Positions 8,347 to 16,409 of a DNA stretch of 64,000 bases are shown one piece after another; the first letter of the stretch is position 1; every line of letters starts with the position of its first letter. Origin of the DNA: Phycisphaerales bacterium (GTDB lineage: Bacteria; Planctomycetota; Phycisphaerae; Phycisphaerales; UBA1924); assembly GCA_023382935.1 (NCBI GenBank), contig JAHDXL010000001.1:593003-657002 (forward strand), written 5' to 3'. The position numbers and the translations under genes were made by a program. Below the pieces are notes generated by a model that was not told the origin of the DNA, searched no databases, and worked only from the letters and a program-made list of their open reading frames with translations.

Positions 8347-9276
8347 ATGCCCGATTCACGTCTGCGTCCGATTCGTCGCATCCTCGTCGGCACGGGCCTG
8401 ACCGTCGAGTCGGTCGGAGCCGTCCTCCTGGCACACTGGCTGAGCGACCAACTGTCAGCCGAACTGCACGCGGTCCACGCCATCAGCCCCATCTCGCCGG
8501 CCGCCGAACAGGCCATCCCCGGGCTGGCCAACACGCACATCGCTCAGGCCGAGGAGGAACTGGAGAAGTTCGTCGCCGCTCACAATATCCGTGACTTCGC
8601 CCAACTCCACGTCATCAAGGGTCGGCCTGCGGTCGAAATCATCCGCCTGGGCATGAAGATTGACGCCGACCTGCTCGTCATCGGCCGCTACGGGCGGGGC
8701 GGGCTGAAGCGCGGCATCCTCGGAGCCGTCGCCGAGCGCGTCGTCCGCAAGAACCCCACCAGCGTGCTGGTCGTCCAGCCCGAGTTCCGCGGCCCGATCC
8801 AGAAAGTCGGCGTTGCCAGCGCCTGCGAAGACAACCTGAACTTGGAACTCGAACGCGGGCTGGAACTGGCCTCACGCTTCGGCATGCCCACCATCACCAT
8901 GATCAAGGCCTACGAAGTGCCCACCGGGTATCACATGGTCTCCACCTACGAACAGGCCAGCGCCAAACTCGCGGAAGTGCACGCGAAGATCGCGCAGGAG
9001 CAGGTCCGGCTCGCCAGCGCCAGACTGGGCAACCCGCCTGCAGTCGAAGTCCAGACCCGCCTGGGCAGGCCGATCGACGTGCTTCCGAAGTTTGCCGAAG
9101 ACGCGGGCCTTGACCTGTTGGTCATCGGCACACATTCGCGCACTCAGCCCGCCGAACTCCTGCTCGACAATATTTCCGAGGCCATCGTCCGGCGGGCGAA
9201 CTGCAACATCTGGGCCGAGAAGAGTCCGGCCGAGACCCAGACGCTCCGTGGGTTCTTCCGAGCGCTGCTGGACTGA
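8347..9276 (+). CDS. Tandem universal stress protein (two UspA domains)
   Basis: 309 residues form two UspA-type alpha/beta domains. Domain 1 (about 10-150) contains IDADLLVIGRYGRGGLKRG then AERVVRKNPTSVLVV, which fits the ATP-binding G-2x-G-9x-G loop. Domain 2 (about 155-300) ends with LDLLVIGTHSRTQPAELLLD and AIVRRANCNIW, where the glycine loop is lost, so only domain 1 is likely to bind ATP. The start at 8347 is fixed by GGAGG four bases upstream; an ATG at 8323 lies 5 nt after a TATGCT box and could give a slightly longer leaderless form. Usp proteins respond to starvation and oxidative stress; the precise role is unknown. Confidence 0.9.
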   Translation: MPDSRLRPIRRILVGTGLTVESVGAVLLAHWLSDQLSAELHAVHAISPISPAAEQAIPGLANTHIAQAEEELEKFVAAHNIRDFAQLHVIKGRPAVEIIRLGMKIDADLLVIGRYGRGGLKRGILGAVAERVVRKNPTSVLVVQPEFRGPIQKVGVASACEDNLNLELERGLELASRFGMPTITMIKAYEVPTGYHMVSTYEQASAKLAEVHAKIAQEQVRLASARLGNPPAVEVQTRLGRPIDVLPKFAEDAGLDLLVIGTHSRTQPAELLLDNISEAIVRRANCNIWAEKSPAETQTLRGFFRALLD

Positions 9277-9445
9277 CAGATCGACCGTGGCACGGCATTT
9301 CTCCGCTCATGAAGTCACACCCATGCAATCTGCGCAGACACGACCCGGGCACTGAACCACCAACGCTGATCGTCCCTTGACGGCCGTCTTCCGATTGGTT
9401 GGCCTCATCGCACATGGACATGGACATGGACATGGCGGGGATGGG

Positions 9446-10570
9446 GTGGGCAGTCGCCTTGGCCGATTGGTCCGGGTGCTCACGCTGCTGATGATATCGG
9501 TTTGTGCCACCGATCTTTCACACGCGCAGGATCTGGGCTCGCTGGATTGGTTCAAAAGGCAGTGGGCGGCCGCGCGTGACGTCGCATTGCCGGCCAACAT
9601 TTACATCGAGTTCGACATCGAGAGCCCCGTCCCTGGCGACCGGTCAGATCTTGACCGCCTGCGGGAGGCTGTCGAGGCCAGGCCCGATCATCCCCTTCGC
9701 CAGCAATATGAGAGGCTCAAGTGGCAGTTCGAACATGGCCCCGAAAGGACTCGCCACCGGCTCCGGTACGGCGGGCCAACCCGATGGCGCCTTTCCCAGG
9801 ACTTCGAGGGAAGTCTGCCTATCAACTACGTGGATACCGCAGTGCGGGACCGGAACGCATGGCAACTCACCGAGCGAGCCCTGAGCCTCATGAGTCCCCG
9901 GAATCCGCCGCCGGATCGTGATCCCATGGCGCCGATCTCACCGTTGCGGTTCTACTTTCAGGCTTGGCTGTATCCGGGCATGACCGCCGGCTCCCCGCTC
10001 GATCTCTCCCCGGTCAGCGCGTCCGTTGTCGAAGGCAAGTGGACTGGATTGATCGAATCGCCCTCCGGCGATCGCCGCCTGGTGCTTCGAGGCCAGGTCA
10101 TCGATGAAACCTGGATTCGCGTGGACAGTGTTGAGACGACCCTCGCCCTCGATGCTCCGGACGTGGTCGGGTCCACCAGGTTCTTCTCCGAATGGCGCTA
10201 CTTTGATTTCCTCCGATCATGGGTTGCCGCTCGACAAGGCGGGCTGGACGTGCACGGATCGCCGCTCCAGAGCGTCTTGCTCCGCGACATTCGTCCGTTG
10301 CGGGGCGACGAACTCGATCCACTCCTGAACACCCCCGCGCCCGACGGGCAAGATCCGATCCGCGGGCCGGCAACGTTTGTCTCCATCAATGACTATCAAT
10401 CCGGCACCAAGGTCACGCTCGACGCCCCGGAGCCTTTCAAGGAGAAACTGACCGCTTCGCACGCTCGCCCGCCGGCACCCAACTGGCTTCGGCCCCTGGG
10501 CTGGCTGCTTGCCGGCGTTCTGATCGTCGCACTCGTGTGGGCGCGGCTCCGTCGTATCAGAACAACCTGA
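9446..10570 (+). CDS. Exported membrane-anchored protein of unknown function
   Basis: I do not recognise the family. The preferred start is GTG at 9446, which gives a signal peptide (RLVRVLTLLMISVCATDLSHAQ); a TTG at 9377 would add 23 residues including a run of His-Gly pairs encoded by a CATGGA hexamer repeat. After the signal peptide comes a domain of about 310 residues, acidic and Trp-rich, then a C-terminal transmembrane segment (WLLAGVLIVALVWARL) and a basic tail, so the bulk should lie in the periplasm with the tail in the cytoplasm. It is the first gene of a run with a Cys-rich exported protein, a MauE-like membrane protein and a pseudopilin, all on the same strand with short gaps. Confidence 0.7.
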   Translation: MGSRLGRLVRVLTLLMISVCATDLSHAQDLGSLDWFKRQWAAARDVALPANIYIEFDIESPVPGDRSDLDRLREAVEARPDHPLRQQYERLKWQFEHGPERTRHRLRYGGPTRWRLSQDFEGSLPINYVDTAVRDRNAWQLTERALSLMSPRNPPPDRDPMAPISPLRFYFQAWLYPGMTAGSPLDLSPVSASVVEGKWTGLIESPSGDRRLVLRGQVIDETWIRVDSVETTLALDAPDVVGSTRFFSEWRYFDFLRSWVAARQGGLDVHGSPLQSVLLRDIRPLRGDELDPLLNTPAPDGQDPIRGPATFVSINDYQSGTKVTLDAPEPFKEKLTASHARPPAPNWLRPLGWLLAGVLIVALVWARLRRIRTT

Positions 10571-10589
10571 ACCCACCGGAGTATCTGTG

Positions 10590-10946
10590 ATGGCACCTTC
10601 CATCTGGTATCGCAGAGGAATCGCCGCTTTCATGGCCGCTCTCGCGGCGTCGCTCGTGACGGCCAACTGCTGCAGACAACTGAATCCCCTGCCTGCCTGT
10701 GACCTGGTTTCCAGCGACACCGCCAGCGCCTGCGACCAGCCGTGGGTCGTCATGAATGAAGATGTGAAGACGACGTCAAATGACGGCAACCGAACTGTGA
10801 ATCCAGCACATAACTTTGCATGCTGGCGAGCGTGGCACACCCCTGATCCGGAGACCCACTTCTGCTCCGTGTACCAGTTCTGTGCCCCCACCGTTGCGGG
10901 GCGACTTGTCTCGGGCGGCATTTGCCCCTCGGTGCCCCCGGGATGA
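10590..10946 (+). CDS. Small exported Cys-rich protein
   Basis: 118 residues, family not recognised. An N-terminal signal peptide (RRGIAAFMAALAASLVTA) is followed by a mature part with eight cysteines: two adjacent at its start, then PAC, SAC, FAC, HFC, QFC and GIC. An even number of Cys in an exported protein suggests four disulfides or metal or haem binding; no CxxCH haem motif is present. GGAG lies eight bases before ATG 10590. The MauE-like gene begins four bases after the stop, so the two are almost certainly translated from one message. The pairing resembles methylamine dehydrogenase systems, where MauE and MauD help fold a disulfide-rich small subunit; that link is inference. Confidence 0.7.
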   Translation: MAPSIWYRRGIAAFMAALAASLVTANCCRQLNPLPACDLVSSDTASACDQPWVVMNEDVKTTSNDGNRTVNPAHNFACWRAWHTPDPETHFCSVYQFCAPTVAGRLVSGGICPSVPPG

Positions 10947-10950
10947 TGCC

Positions 10951-11469
10951 GTGTCACCGGACGCTCCGCCTAAAGCCGTTCACCCTGAACCCAAACCAAG
11001 CCCTCGCACACGAGCGCCTGGTGTGATCTTGTTCGCCGCGCGCCTCCTGCCCTCCATCGCGATGTTGGCGCTCGGAGTTGCAGGTCTGGCCAAAAGCCCC
11101 GATCTTCAGTCCTTTGCCGCCTCGCTGCAAGGCTGGAAGATCGTGCCGCCAGGATGGGAGATCGGGTTGGCTCCCGCGATTGTCGCCGCCGAAGTGACGG
11201 TCGCCGTGCTCTGGTTCCTGTGGATCGGGAGCAGGGGTCTACTCGTCGCGGCCCTGTTGCTGCTCTTGTTGGTGACCGGTGCCTTTGGCGCCGAAGCCAT
11301 CATCGCCCGGTCCCCGGATTGCCATTGCTACGGAATTCTGCTGAGGCACGAGAATCACCAGTCATCGCTGCGCACGCTGATGACACGGAACATCTTGCTG
11401 ATGGCCTTCCTGTCGGCCGGGCTCGTGACTGCTTGCCGCCGTCCCCATCACCCGGAGGCTGCATCGTGA
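10951..11469 (+). CDS. MauE/DoxX-like redox-associated membrane protein
   Basis: 172 residues with about four hydrophobic segments: near 25-45 (VILFAARLLPSIAMLALGVAG), 70-90 (LAPAIVAAEVTVAVLWFLW), 93-115 (LLVAALLLLLLVTGAFGAEA) and 145-160. The opening RLLPSIAMLALGVAGLAKSPDLQSF, the AE(V) in the second segment and the SPDCHCYG motif after the third are the pattern of MauE/DoxX-type proteins, which work in the membrane in thiol-disulfide exchange. The CxC pair is the likely redox site. The start is GTG at 10951, four bases after the upstream stop; the ribosome binding site is weak, suggesting re-initiation. Its stop overlaps the pseudopilin start by four bases (GTGA). Confidence 0.75.
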   Translation: MSPDAPPKAVHPEPKPSPRTRAPGVILFAARLLPSIAMLALGVAGLAKSPDLQSFAASLQGWKIVPPGWEIGLAPAIVAAEVTVAVLWFLWIGSRGLLVAALLLLLLVTGAFGAEAIIARSPDCHCYGILLRHENHQSSLRTLMTRNILLMAFLSAGLVTACRRPHHPEAAS

Positions 11470-12212
11470 ATCCGCCAGGCCGATCTCGACATACCGCATT
11501 CACGTTGGTGGAGATGTTTCTCTTGACGGCCCTGTTCGCACTCCTCGTCGCTCTTCTCCTCCCATCGCTCGGGCGGGCCCGGGCGCTGGCCGCCGATGGT
11601 GTATTCATCGCGCAACTTCGATCCCACGCCCAGGTGCTTGCCGCGTATGCAATCGACTGGGGGGACTCCGTTCCAGCGTTCACAGATCCTCATGCCACAC
11701 GCTCCGTTATCCGCGGCTGCGATCGGGTCGTGGTCGTCCCCTACTTTCATGCGGCGTACCTGTGGAACGTCGCGCTGTGCGATGCCTATTACGATGGCAA
11801 TGCCAGCCATCCCTCGTTCTTTCACCCGTCCGCTTCGCAAGATCCTCCGCCCATAGGCTATCTCCTCACCGCCTCATTCATGGCCACTCCCGACTACTGG
11901 AGCCCCGAGACTCGCCTGGCGGGCGCTGGCCAGTGGGGACATTCCCGCCTCAATTTCACCACCTTCCCTTCGCAGAAGGCCCTGCTCACCGAGTGGCATC
12001 CCCTCGGGGGCCTTCCCCTCCTCACCAACAACTCCGTGCCGATCCGGGGCGTCGGGCTCGCGTTTGCCGATGCCAGCGCCGCTCGCCTGGACTTTCCCGA
12101 TCTCCTCCCTCCTTACCCGGTCGGCGACGGCGGAGGCGACGCAGGCTTCCTCGGCTGGGGCGTTTATGGAATGCACACGCTCCAAGGATGGAACGGACGT
12201 GACAGAAGGTAG
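11466..12212 (+). CDS. Type II secretion/type IV pilin-like pseudopilin
   Basis: 248 residues with a class III prepilin signal: a short basic leader (MNPPGRSRH), then TAFTLVEMFLLTALFALLVALLLPSLGRARA, in which cleavage is expected before Phe and the Glu sits at position 5 of the mature protein. Cleavage and methylation by a prepilin peptidase are expected; no peptidase is in the window. The C-terminal part carries many aromatic residues and a LSSYG-free, GH-containing region seen in planctomycete pseudopilins. The GTG start at 11466 has GGAGG ten bases upstream and overlaps the stop of the MauE-like gene. Planctomycetes have many such orphan pseudopilins; most have no proven partner. Confidence 0.8.
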   Translation: MNPPGRSRHTAFTLVEMFLLTALFALLVALLLPSLGRARALAADGVFIAQLRSHAQVLAAYAIDWGDSVPAFTDPHATRSVIRGCDRVVVVPYFHAAYLWNVALCDAYYDGNASHPSFFHPSASQDPPPIGYLLTASFMATPDYWSPETRLAGAGQWGHSRLNFTTFPSQKALLTEWHPLGGLPLLTNNSVPIRGVGLAFADASAARLDFPDLLPPYPVGDGGGDAGFLGWGVYGMHTLQGWNGRDRR

Positions 12213-12295
12213 CGGCAGGCGCCGCCCCGGTTGCACGCACTGCTGATGACTCCGGTACCCGCGCGAACGCCGCCGTCACGCCCCCATCTGTTGCG

Positions 12296-12307
12296 TATCG
12301 TGCTCCA
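12296..12307 (+). promoter_or_regulatory. Leaderless-type -10 element
   Basis: TATCGT at 12296-12301 ends five bases before ATG 12307; no Shine-Dalgarno sequence is visible. Confidence 0.4.
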
Positions 12308-13314
12308 TGCACTGGAACAACTTCCACCGACTCCGCGACCACCTGGCCCGCTCCGGCCACGAAGGGGCCATCATCACACGCCGCGCCAACATCTCGTGGC
12401 TCACCGGGGCCGACACGCACGTCGACGGCTCCTCACCCTTTGCCATCTGCCGCCTCCACGTAACCTCGTCGGGTACGTGCACCGTCGTCACTGACCGCAT
12501 CGAGGCCCCACGCTTGCGCGTCGAGGAGTTTGACGGCGATCTCACCTACGAGATCCGCGACTGGTTCGCCCCGCCCCCGCCCACACCCGAGGGCTGGCTT
12601 TCCGACGAGATCGCCGACTTCTGCCAGCCGCTGCGCGCTTCGCTCAGCCCTCCCGAACTCGACGCGGCACGCACCCTCGCCCGCGAGTGCGCCGACGTGA
12701 TGCAACAGGCGATGCGCGACGTGCGGCCGGGTATGACCGAGCACCGACTGGCCGCCCGCATCGTCGGCGACCTGCGCGTGCACGGCATCTTCACCCCGGT
12801 GATGCTTGTGGCCGCCGATCAGCGCCTGCCCGCCTATCGGCACCCAATCCCCACCTATCACAAGATCAATCGCACAGTGATGGCGGCCATCTGCGCGCAG
12901 CGCCACGGACTGATCGTCAGCATCACGCGCCTGGTGCACTTCGGCCCGATGCACGACGACCTGAAGCGCCGGCATATGGCCTGCCAGCAAGTCAACGCCG
13001 CACTGCGCGAGGCCACCCGGCCCGGCGCCCGCTGGTGCGACATCCTCCAGAAGGCTATCGACACCTACGACGCCCACGGGTATCGAGACGAGTGGAAACT
13101 GCACCACCAAGGCGGGCCCATGGGATATGCCGCGCGCGACTTCGTCGCCACGCCGACGGAGACGCGCACCGTCCAGCCCGATCAACTCGTGGGCTGGAAC
13201 CCCACCGTCACCGGCACCAAGTGCGAGGACACCATCCTCTCCAGCGGGGAAGTGCTCACCTGCATGAAGGACTGGCCGACGACCGGGGGCCAGGCCGACA
13301 TCCTGGAGATGTGA
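12307..13314 (+). CDS. M24 (Xaa-Pro peptidase/creatinase) fold protein lacking metal ligands
   Basis: 335 residues with the two-domain layout of Xaa-Pro peptidases: a creatinase-type N-domain (about 1-120, with AIITRRANISWLTGADTHVDG) and a pita-bread domain (ARECADVMQQAMRDVRPGMTEH onwards). In active M24 enzymes five residues (Asp, Asp, His, Glu, Glu) bind two metals. Here the two Asp positions are replaced (VMAAICAQRHGLIVSITRLVHFG), the His of the HHQGGPMGY block is kept, the first Glu position reads WNPTVTG, and only the last Glu (KCEDTIL) remains. A metallopeptidase activity is therefore unlikely; a metal-free hydrolase like creatinase or a binding role is more plausible. The start ATG 12307 follows a TATCGT box. 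Confidence 0.75.
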   Translation: MHWNNFHRLRDHLARSGHEGAIITRRANISWLTGADTHVDGSSPFAICRLHVTSSGTCTVVTDRIEAPRLRVEEFDGDLTYEIRDWFAPPPPTPEGWLSDEIADFCQPLRASLSPPELDAARTLARECADVMQQAMRDVRPGMTEHRLAARIVGDLRVHGIFTPVMLVAADQRLPAYRHPIPTYHKINRTVMAAICAQRHGLIVSITRLVHFGPMHDDLKRRHMACQQVNAALREATRPGARWCDILQKAIDTYDAHGYRDEWKLHHQGGPMGYAARDFVATPTETRTVQPDQLVGWNPTVTGTKCEDTILSSGEVLTCMKDWPTTGGQADILEM

Positions 13315-13444
13315 GCGTGATCATTCGGTTCCCGGGCAGGCGTGCTCCGGCGACGTGGCGTCGACGGTGATGCTCGATCCACTCACTGGCCCAGAGTCGG
13401 CAGGCATTTGAATCACGCTCGGTGCCCTTAGTGCTCTCCGCGGT

Positions 13445-15166
13445 TCACAGCCCCCGCAGCGCCTCGCTGAGCGGCAGCCCCGCCGCGCTGGTCCCGCACA
13501 GATGCACCTCGATCCCCATCGCCTCGGCCATCGCCGCCTTGGCCGCCAGCGCCCGATCCGCCGTCGCCGCATCAGGTGCATACACCACCTGGATGTGATT
13601 GCTCTGGTGCTTGGCCATGAACTGGTCGCGACTGACGCCATGGATCACCGCGTGCATGATCGGCCACACCGGGGTCGTGCTCTCCCAGCGCCGCTTCGTC
13701 TCCGCCTCGGGCAGCGCGATCGCCTTCAGTCGCCCGACGTCCATGCACAGTTTCCCGCCCGGGCCACCGCTCACACCGTCCACATACACACGGCTCCACA
13801 CCACTTCGCCCACTTTGCTCACGCCGGTCACCGTGCTCCCGCCGGGCGCAAAGTACATCGCCGGCTGCCGCTCGCCGCGCGCGTCGGCCCAGCCTCTGGC
13901 AAAGTGCGACGCCGGCACCGCACCGGAAATCTCGAACACCCACACGTACTCGCCCGTCGTACCCGACGCGTCCCGATCGCCCCAGCGCACGTCGTGCAAC
14001 GTGTTGTCCGGACGCAGCCCCATCGCGCTCCACACGCGATCGGTGATCAGCGCATCCAGCCCCGCACACTCGTCCACCTCGTTGAAGTGCGGCAGCGCTC
14101 GCCCCTCGTGAATCACCTTCCCGGCGTTGGGCCCCTCCACCGCCTTCACCGGAGGCCGCTCCGTGCAGTTGAGCATCCCTTCCACTAGGTCGCTGGCCGC
14201 GCACGTCATCGTCAGCCCCAGTTGATACTGAATGCCGATCAGGTCACACCCGTACTTGTCAGCAAGACGCAACGCCGCGACGTACATGCGACACTGTTCG
14301 AGCACCTGCCGCTCCGTCAGGTCGGTCGCCTCGTTCTTCCCGAAGTTGAACTTCATGCCGCGCTCGCGCAGCCACTCGTACACGCTCCGGGTGTCCGTCT
14401 CGCTCACCTTCCCCATCGCGGCAAACAGCGTCGACTGGCTCAATCGCTCCTTGTACACCCCGCACGGGTGCAGCAGGTGATCGGGAATGATCGCGTTGAA
14501 CATCCCCATGCAGCCCTCATCGAACACCCCCATGATCGCCGGGCGGCCCGCCAGTTCGCACGCCAGCGCCCGCCCCAACTCGCGCTCCGCCTTCGGAAGC
14601 GACGCGCTGAGCAGCGGCCGCACATGCGACAAATCGTGCGCAATCGACCCCGTCTGGCACCACTGCTTCAACTTGTCCATGAAAACCGGGTCGCTGAAGT
14701 CTTCGCCCCATAGCAGACTGTGCTTCACGCCAGCCTTGGTCAAACTCCCGCGCAGGTTCAGCGCCCCCACAAGCCCGGGCCATTGCCCCGACCAGTTCGC
14801 CAGAATCAGGATCGGCCCGCGGTGCCGCACCAGCCCCGCCAGCACGTGCTGCGAATACTGCCACACGCTCTCAACCACCACCAGCGGCACATCGCGATGG
14901 ATGTTCGCGAACACCTCACGCCCGTGCGCCTGGCTGAACACAAACCCGTGCGGTTCGGCGTCCGAGTACCGCTCCGGACTGGCTCGCTCCAGCGTCCACC
15001 CGAATTTCGCAAACGCCGCCCGCGCCTGCCGCTCGGTTTCCAACTGCGTGGGCCAACACAGGGCGTTGGCCGACAGGCGGCTGTCGCCGCTGGCGATCAT
15101 CAACGCCGTGCGCGCCGCGGGCATGGCTGGCTCGGAAATCGAAGGACGGCGGTACGTGCTGGTCAT
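13445..15166 (-). CDS. L-fucose isomerase family protein
   Basis: 573 residues, close to E. coli FucI (591). The strongest family block is FDEGCMGMFNAIIPDHLLHP followed by GVYKERLSQSTLFAAM, near residues 215-250; the C-terminal part keeps an SDLVEGMLN stretch and metal-site-like E/D/H positions (HFNEVDECAG, WPIMHAVIHG). The family converts aldoses to ketoses with Mn2+; fucose, arabinose and unknown sugars are possible substrates. The start at 15166 (MTSTYRRPSI) has GGAGG nine bases upstream; the frame extends 37 codons further without support. No fucK, fucA or transporter is beside it, so the substrate cannot be assigned. It is convergent with the M24-fold gene and divergent from the nuoI-like gene. 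Confidence 0.75.
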   Translation of the reverse strand: MTSTYRRPSISEPAMPAARTALMIASGDSRLSANALCWPTQLETERQARAAFAKFGWTLERASPERYSDAEPHGFVFSQAHGREVFANIHRDVPLVVVESVWQYSQHVLAGLVRHRGPILILANWSGQWPGLVGALNLRGSLTKAGVKHSLLWGEDFSDPVFMDKLKQWCQTGSIAHDLSHVRPLLSASLPKAERELGRALACELAGRPAIMGVFDEGCMGMFNAIIPDHLLHPCGVYKERLSQSTLFAAMGKVSETDTRSVYEWLRERGMKFNFGKNEATDLTERQVLEQCRMYVAALRLADKYGCDLIGIQYQLGLTMTCAASDLVEGMLNCTERPPVKAVEGPNAGKVIHEGRALPHFNEVDECAGLDALITDRVWSAMGLRPDNTLHDVRWGDRDASGTTGEYVWVFEISGAVPASHFARGWADARGERQPAMYFAPGGSTVTGVSKVGEVVWSRVYVDGVSGGPGGKLCMDVGRLKAIALPEAETKRRWESTTPVWPIMHAVIHGVSRDQFMAKHQSNHIQVVYAPDAATADRALAAKAAMAEAMGIEVHLCGTSAAGLPLSEALRGL

Positions 15167-15364
15167 GCGCAAGAACCTCCCCCACATTGTTGGCACTGGG
15201 CAACGGCTGCCCCTTTTTGAATCGTGTCCGCCTGGGGAGTTTGATGGAAAGCCAGGCTCTTCGGCGTCAGCGAGCACGGGCTCAGGCCTAACCCGGGGAG
15301 GTGCCCGCAGACGGACACATCTTCGACGTCGTTACCGTCGCCCGCACTCCGTCGCTCCCCCGTC

Positions 15365-15377
15365 TACACTTGCCCCA
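15365..15377 (+). promoter_or_regulatory. Leaderless-type -10 element, TACACTTGCCC block
   Basis: TACACT at 15365-15370, then TGCCCC, then ATG 15377. It matches the blocks at 5090 and 20751 apart from one extra C. Confidence 0.55.
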
Positions 15378-15922
15378 TGGCCATCCGCGACGATGAAGTC
15401 ATCCTGATTGAAATCCCCTCGATGACCCGCACCGAGTCGGTCTACCTGCCGGAGATCGTCCGCGGATTCGGGACGACCATGCGGCATTTCTTCACGTCGT
15501 TCGGGCAGGGGCGCACCAGCCGGACCATGCAGTATCCCGAGGAACGCCGCGAGAACCTGCCCATCGAGCAGGGTGGACTGAACGCCTCAAACTTTCGTGG
15601 CGTGCACCGGCTCAACCGCGACTCGGCCGGGCGCGTCAAGTGCGTTGCCTGCATGATGTGCCCGACCATCTGCCCGGCCAACTGCATCCACATCGAAGCG
15701 GCCGAGAGCCCCTGGGACGACCGGGAGAAGTACCCCGCCAAGTTCGAAATCGACGAGTTGCGGTGCATCTTCTGCGGCATGTGCGAAGAAGCCTGCCCCG
15801 TCGATGCCATTGAACTGACCACCGAGTACGACGTCGTTGGGCTCACACGGCAGGAGATGGTCTTTGACAAGACCAAACTGCTGAGCATCTTCGACGCCAC
15901 GATCGACAAGAAACCCATGTGA
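15377..15922 (+). CDS. nuoI: NADH-quinone oxidoreductase subunit I-like ferredoxin
   Basis: 181 residues, normal for NuoI. Two 4Fe-4S motifs are intact: CVACMMCPTICP and CIFCGMCEEACP, separated by a stretch with KYPAKFEIDELR as in complex I. In complex I this subunit holds clusters N6a and N6b and passes electrons from the flavin arm towards quinone. The N-terminal region (EIVRGFGTTMRHFF) matches the NuoI membrane-facing helix. The gene stands alone: no other nuo gene lies within the window, and a rho-independent terminator follows directly. It could serve a dispersed complex I or another ferredoxin-dependent membrane complex. Confidence 0.88.
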   Translation: MAIRDDEVILIEIPSMTRTESVYLPEIVRGFGTTMRHFFTSFGQGRTSRTMQYPEERRENLPIEQGGLNASNFRGVHRLNRDSAGRVKCVACMMCPTICPANCIHIEAAESPWDDREKYPAKFEIDELRCIFCGMCEEACPVDAIELTTEYDVVGLTRQEMVFDKTKLLSIFDATIDKKPM

Positions 15923-15946
15923 CCCGCCTGGTTTTGGCGGGTTTTT
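15922..15946 (+). terminator. Rho-independent terminator of the nuoI-like gene
   Basis: Stem CCCGCC (15923-15928) with GGCGGG (15936-15941), then TTTTT. It begins right at the stop codon. Confidence 0.85.
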
Positions 15947-16409
15947 GTTCGGCTCCAGGCCGCCGCTTCATCACATCCGAATCGCGCTCAAACTACCCAT
16001 TCAGGGCAGTTCATTCCCATCTGGTCAGACACCAACGGTTCGCGTCAAGGCGAGCCGAATCCAGAAACGACCAATTCTGGTTGGTCTGATAACGAGCCGC
16101 TGGGCACGTTGAGCGGATCAACAGTCCTTTCCCATTGAACTGGGACACTTCGCCCAAACCACTCGCGTCCCGGCGGCGGGCGTTCGGTCACAAGTTCAGC
16201 AAACAACGAAGGTTATCTGCAAAGACCCCGGATATCAGACCTGGAGCGCAGGTCCGGGTCCGGTGTTATCTATGTCGATTGAACGCAAAAACTTGCAGAT
16301 GTCTTGCGTTCCTCGGTTTGTGGTGTACATCTGCTGACAGAGGACGCTACCCGTCTGTGCGGCGGGTAGTTCATTGACGACTTGAGTGAGATTGGAGAAG
16401 GAGGGCCCC
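15947..16409 (+). promoter_or_regulatory. Long 5' region of the PEP-CTERM gene
   Basis: No gene is seen in these 463 bp. It is more AT-rich than its surroundings. It contains an inverted repeat GACCAA-6-TTGGTC, overlapping GGTCTGATAACGAG at 16083-16096. The latter 14 bases recur exactly upstream of the other PEP-CTERM gene (47715-47728). GGAGAAGGAGGG just before ATG 16410 is the ribosome binding site. Confidence 0.45.
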
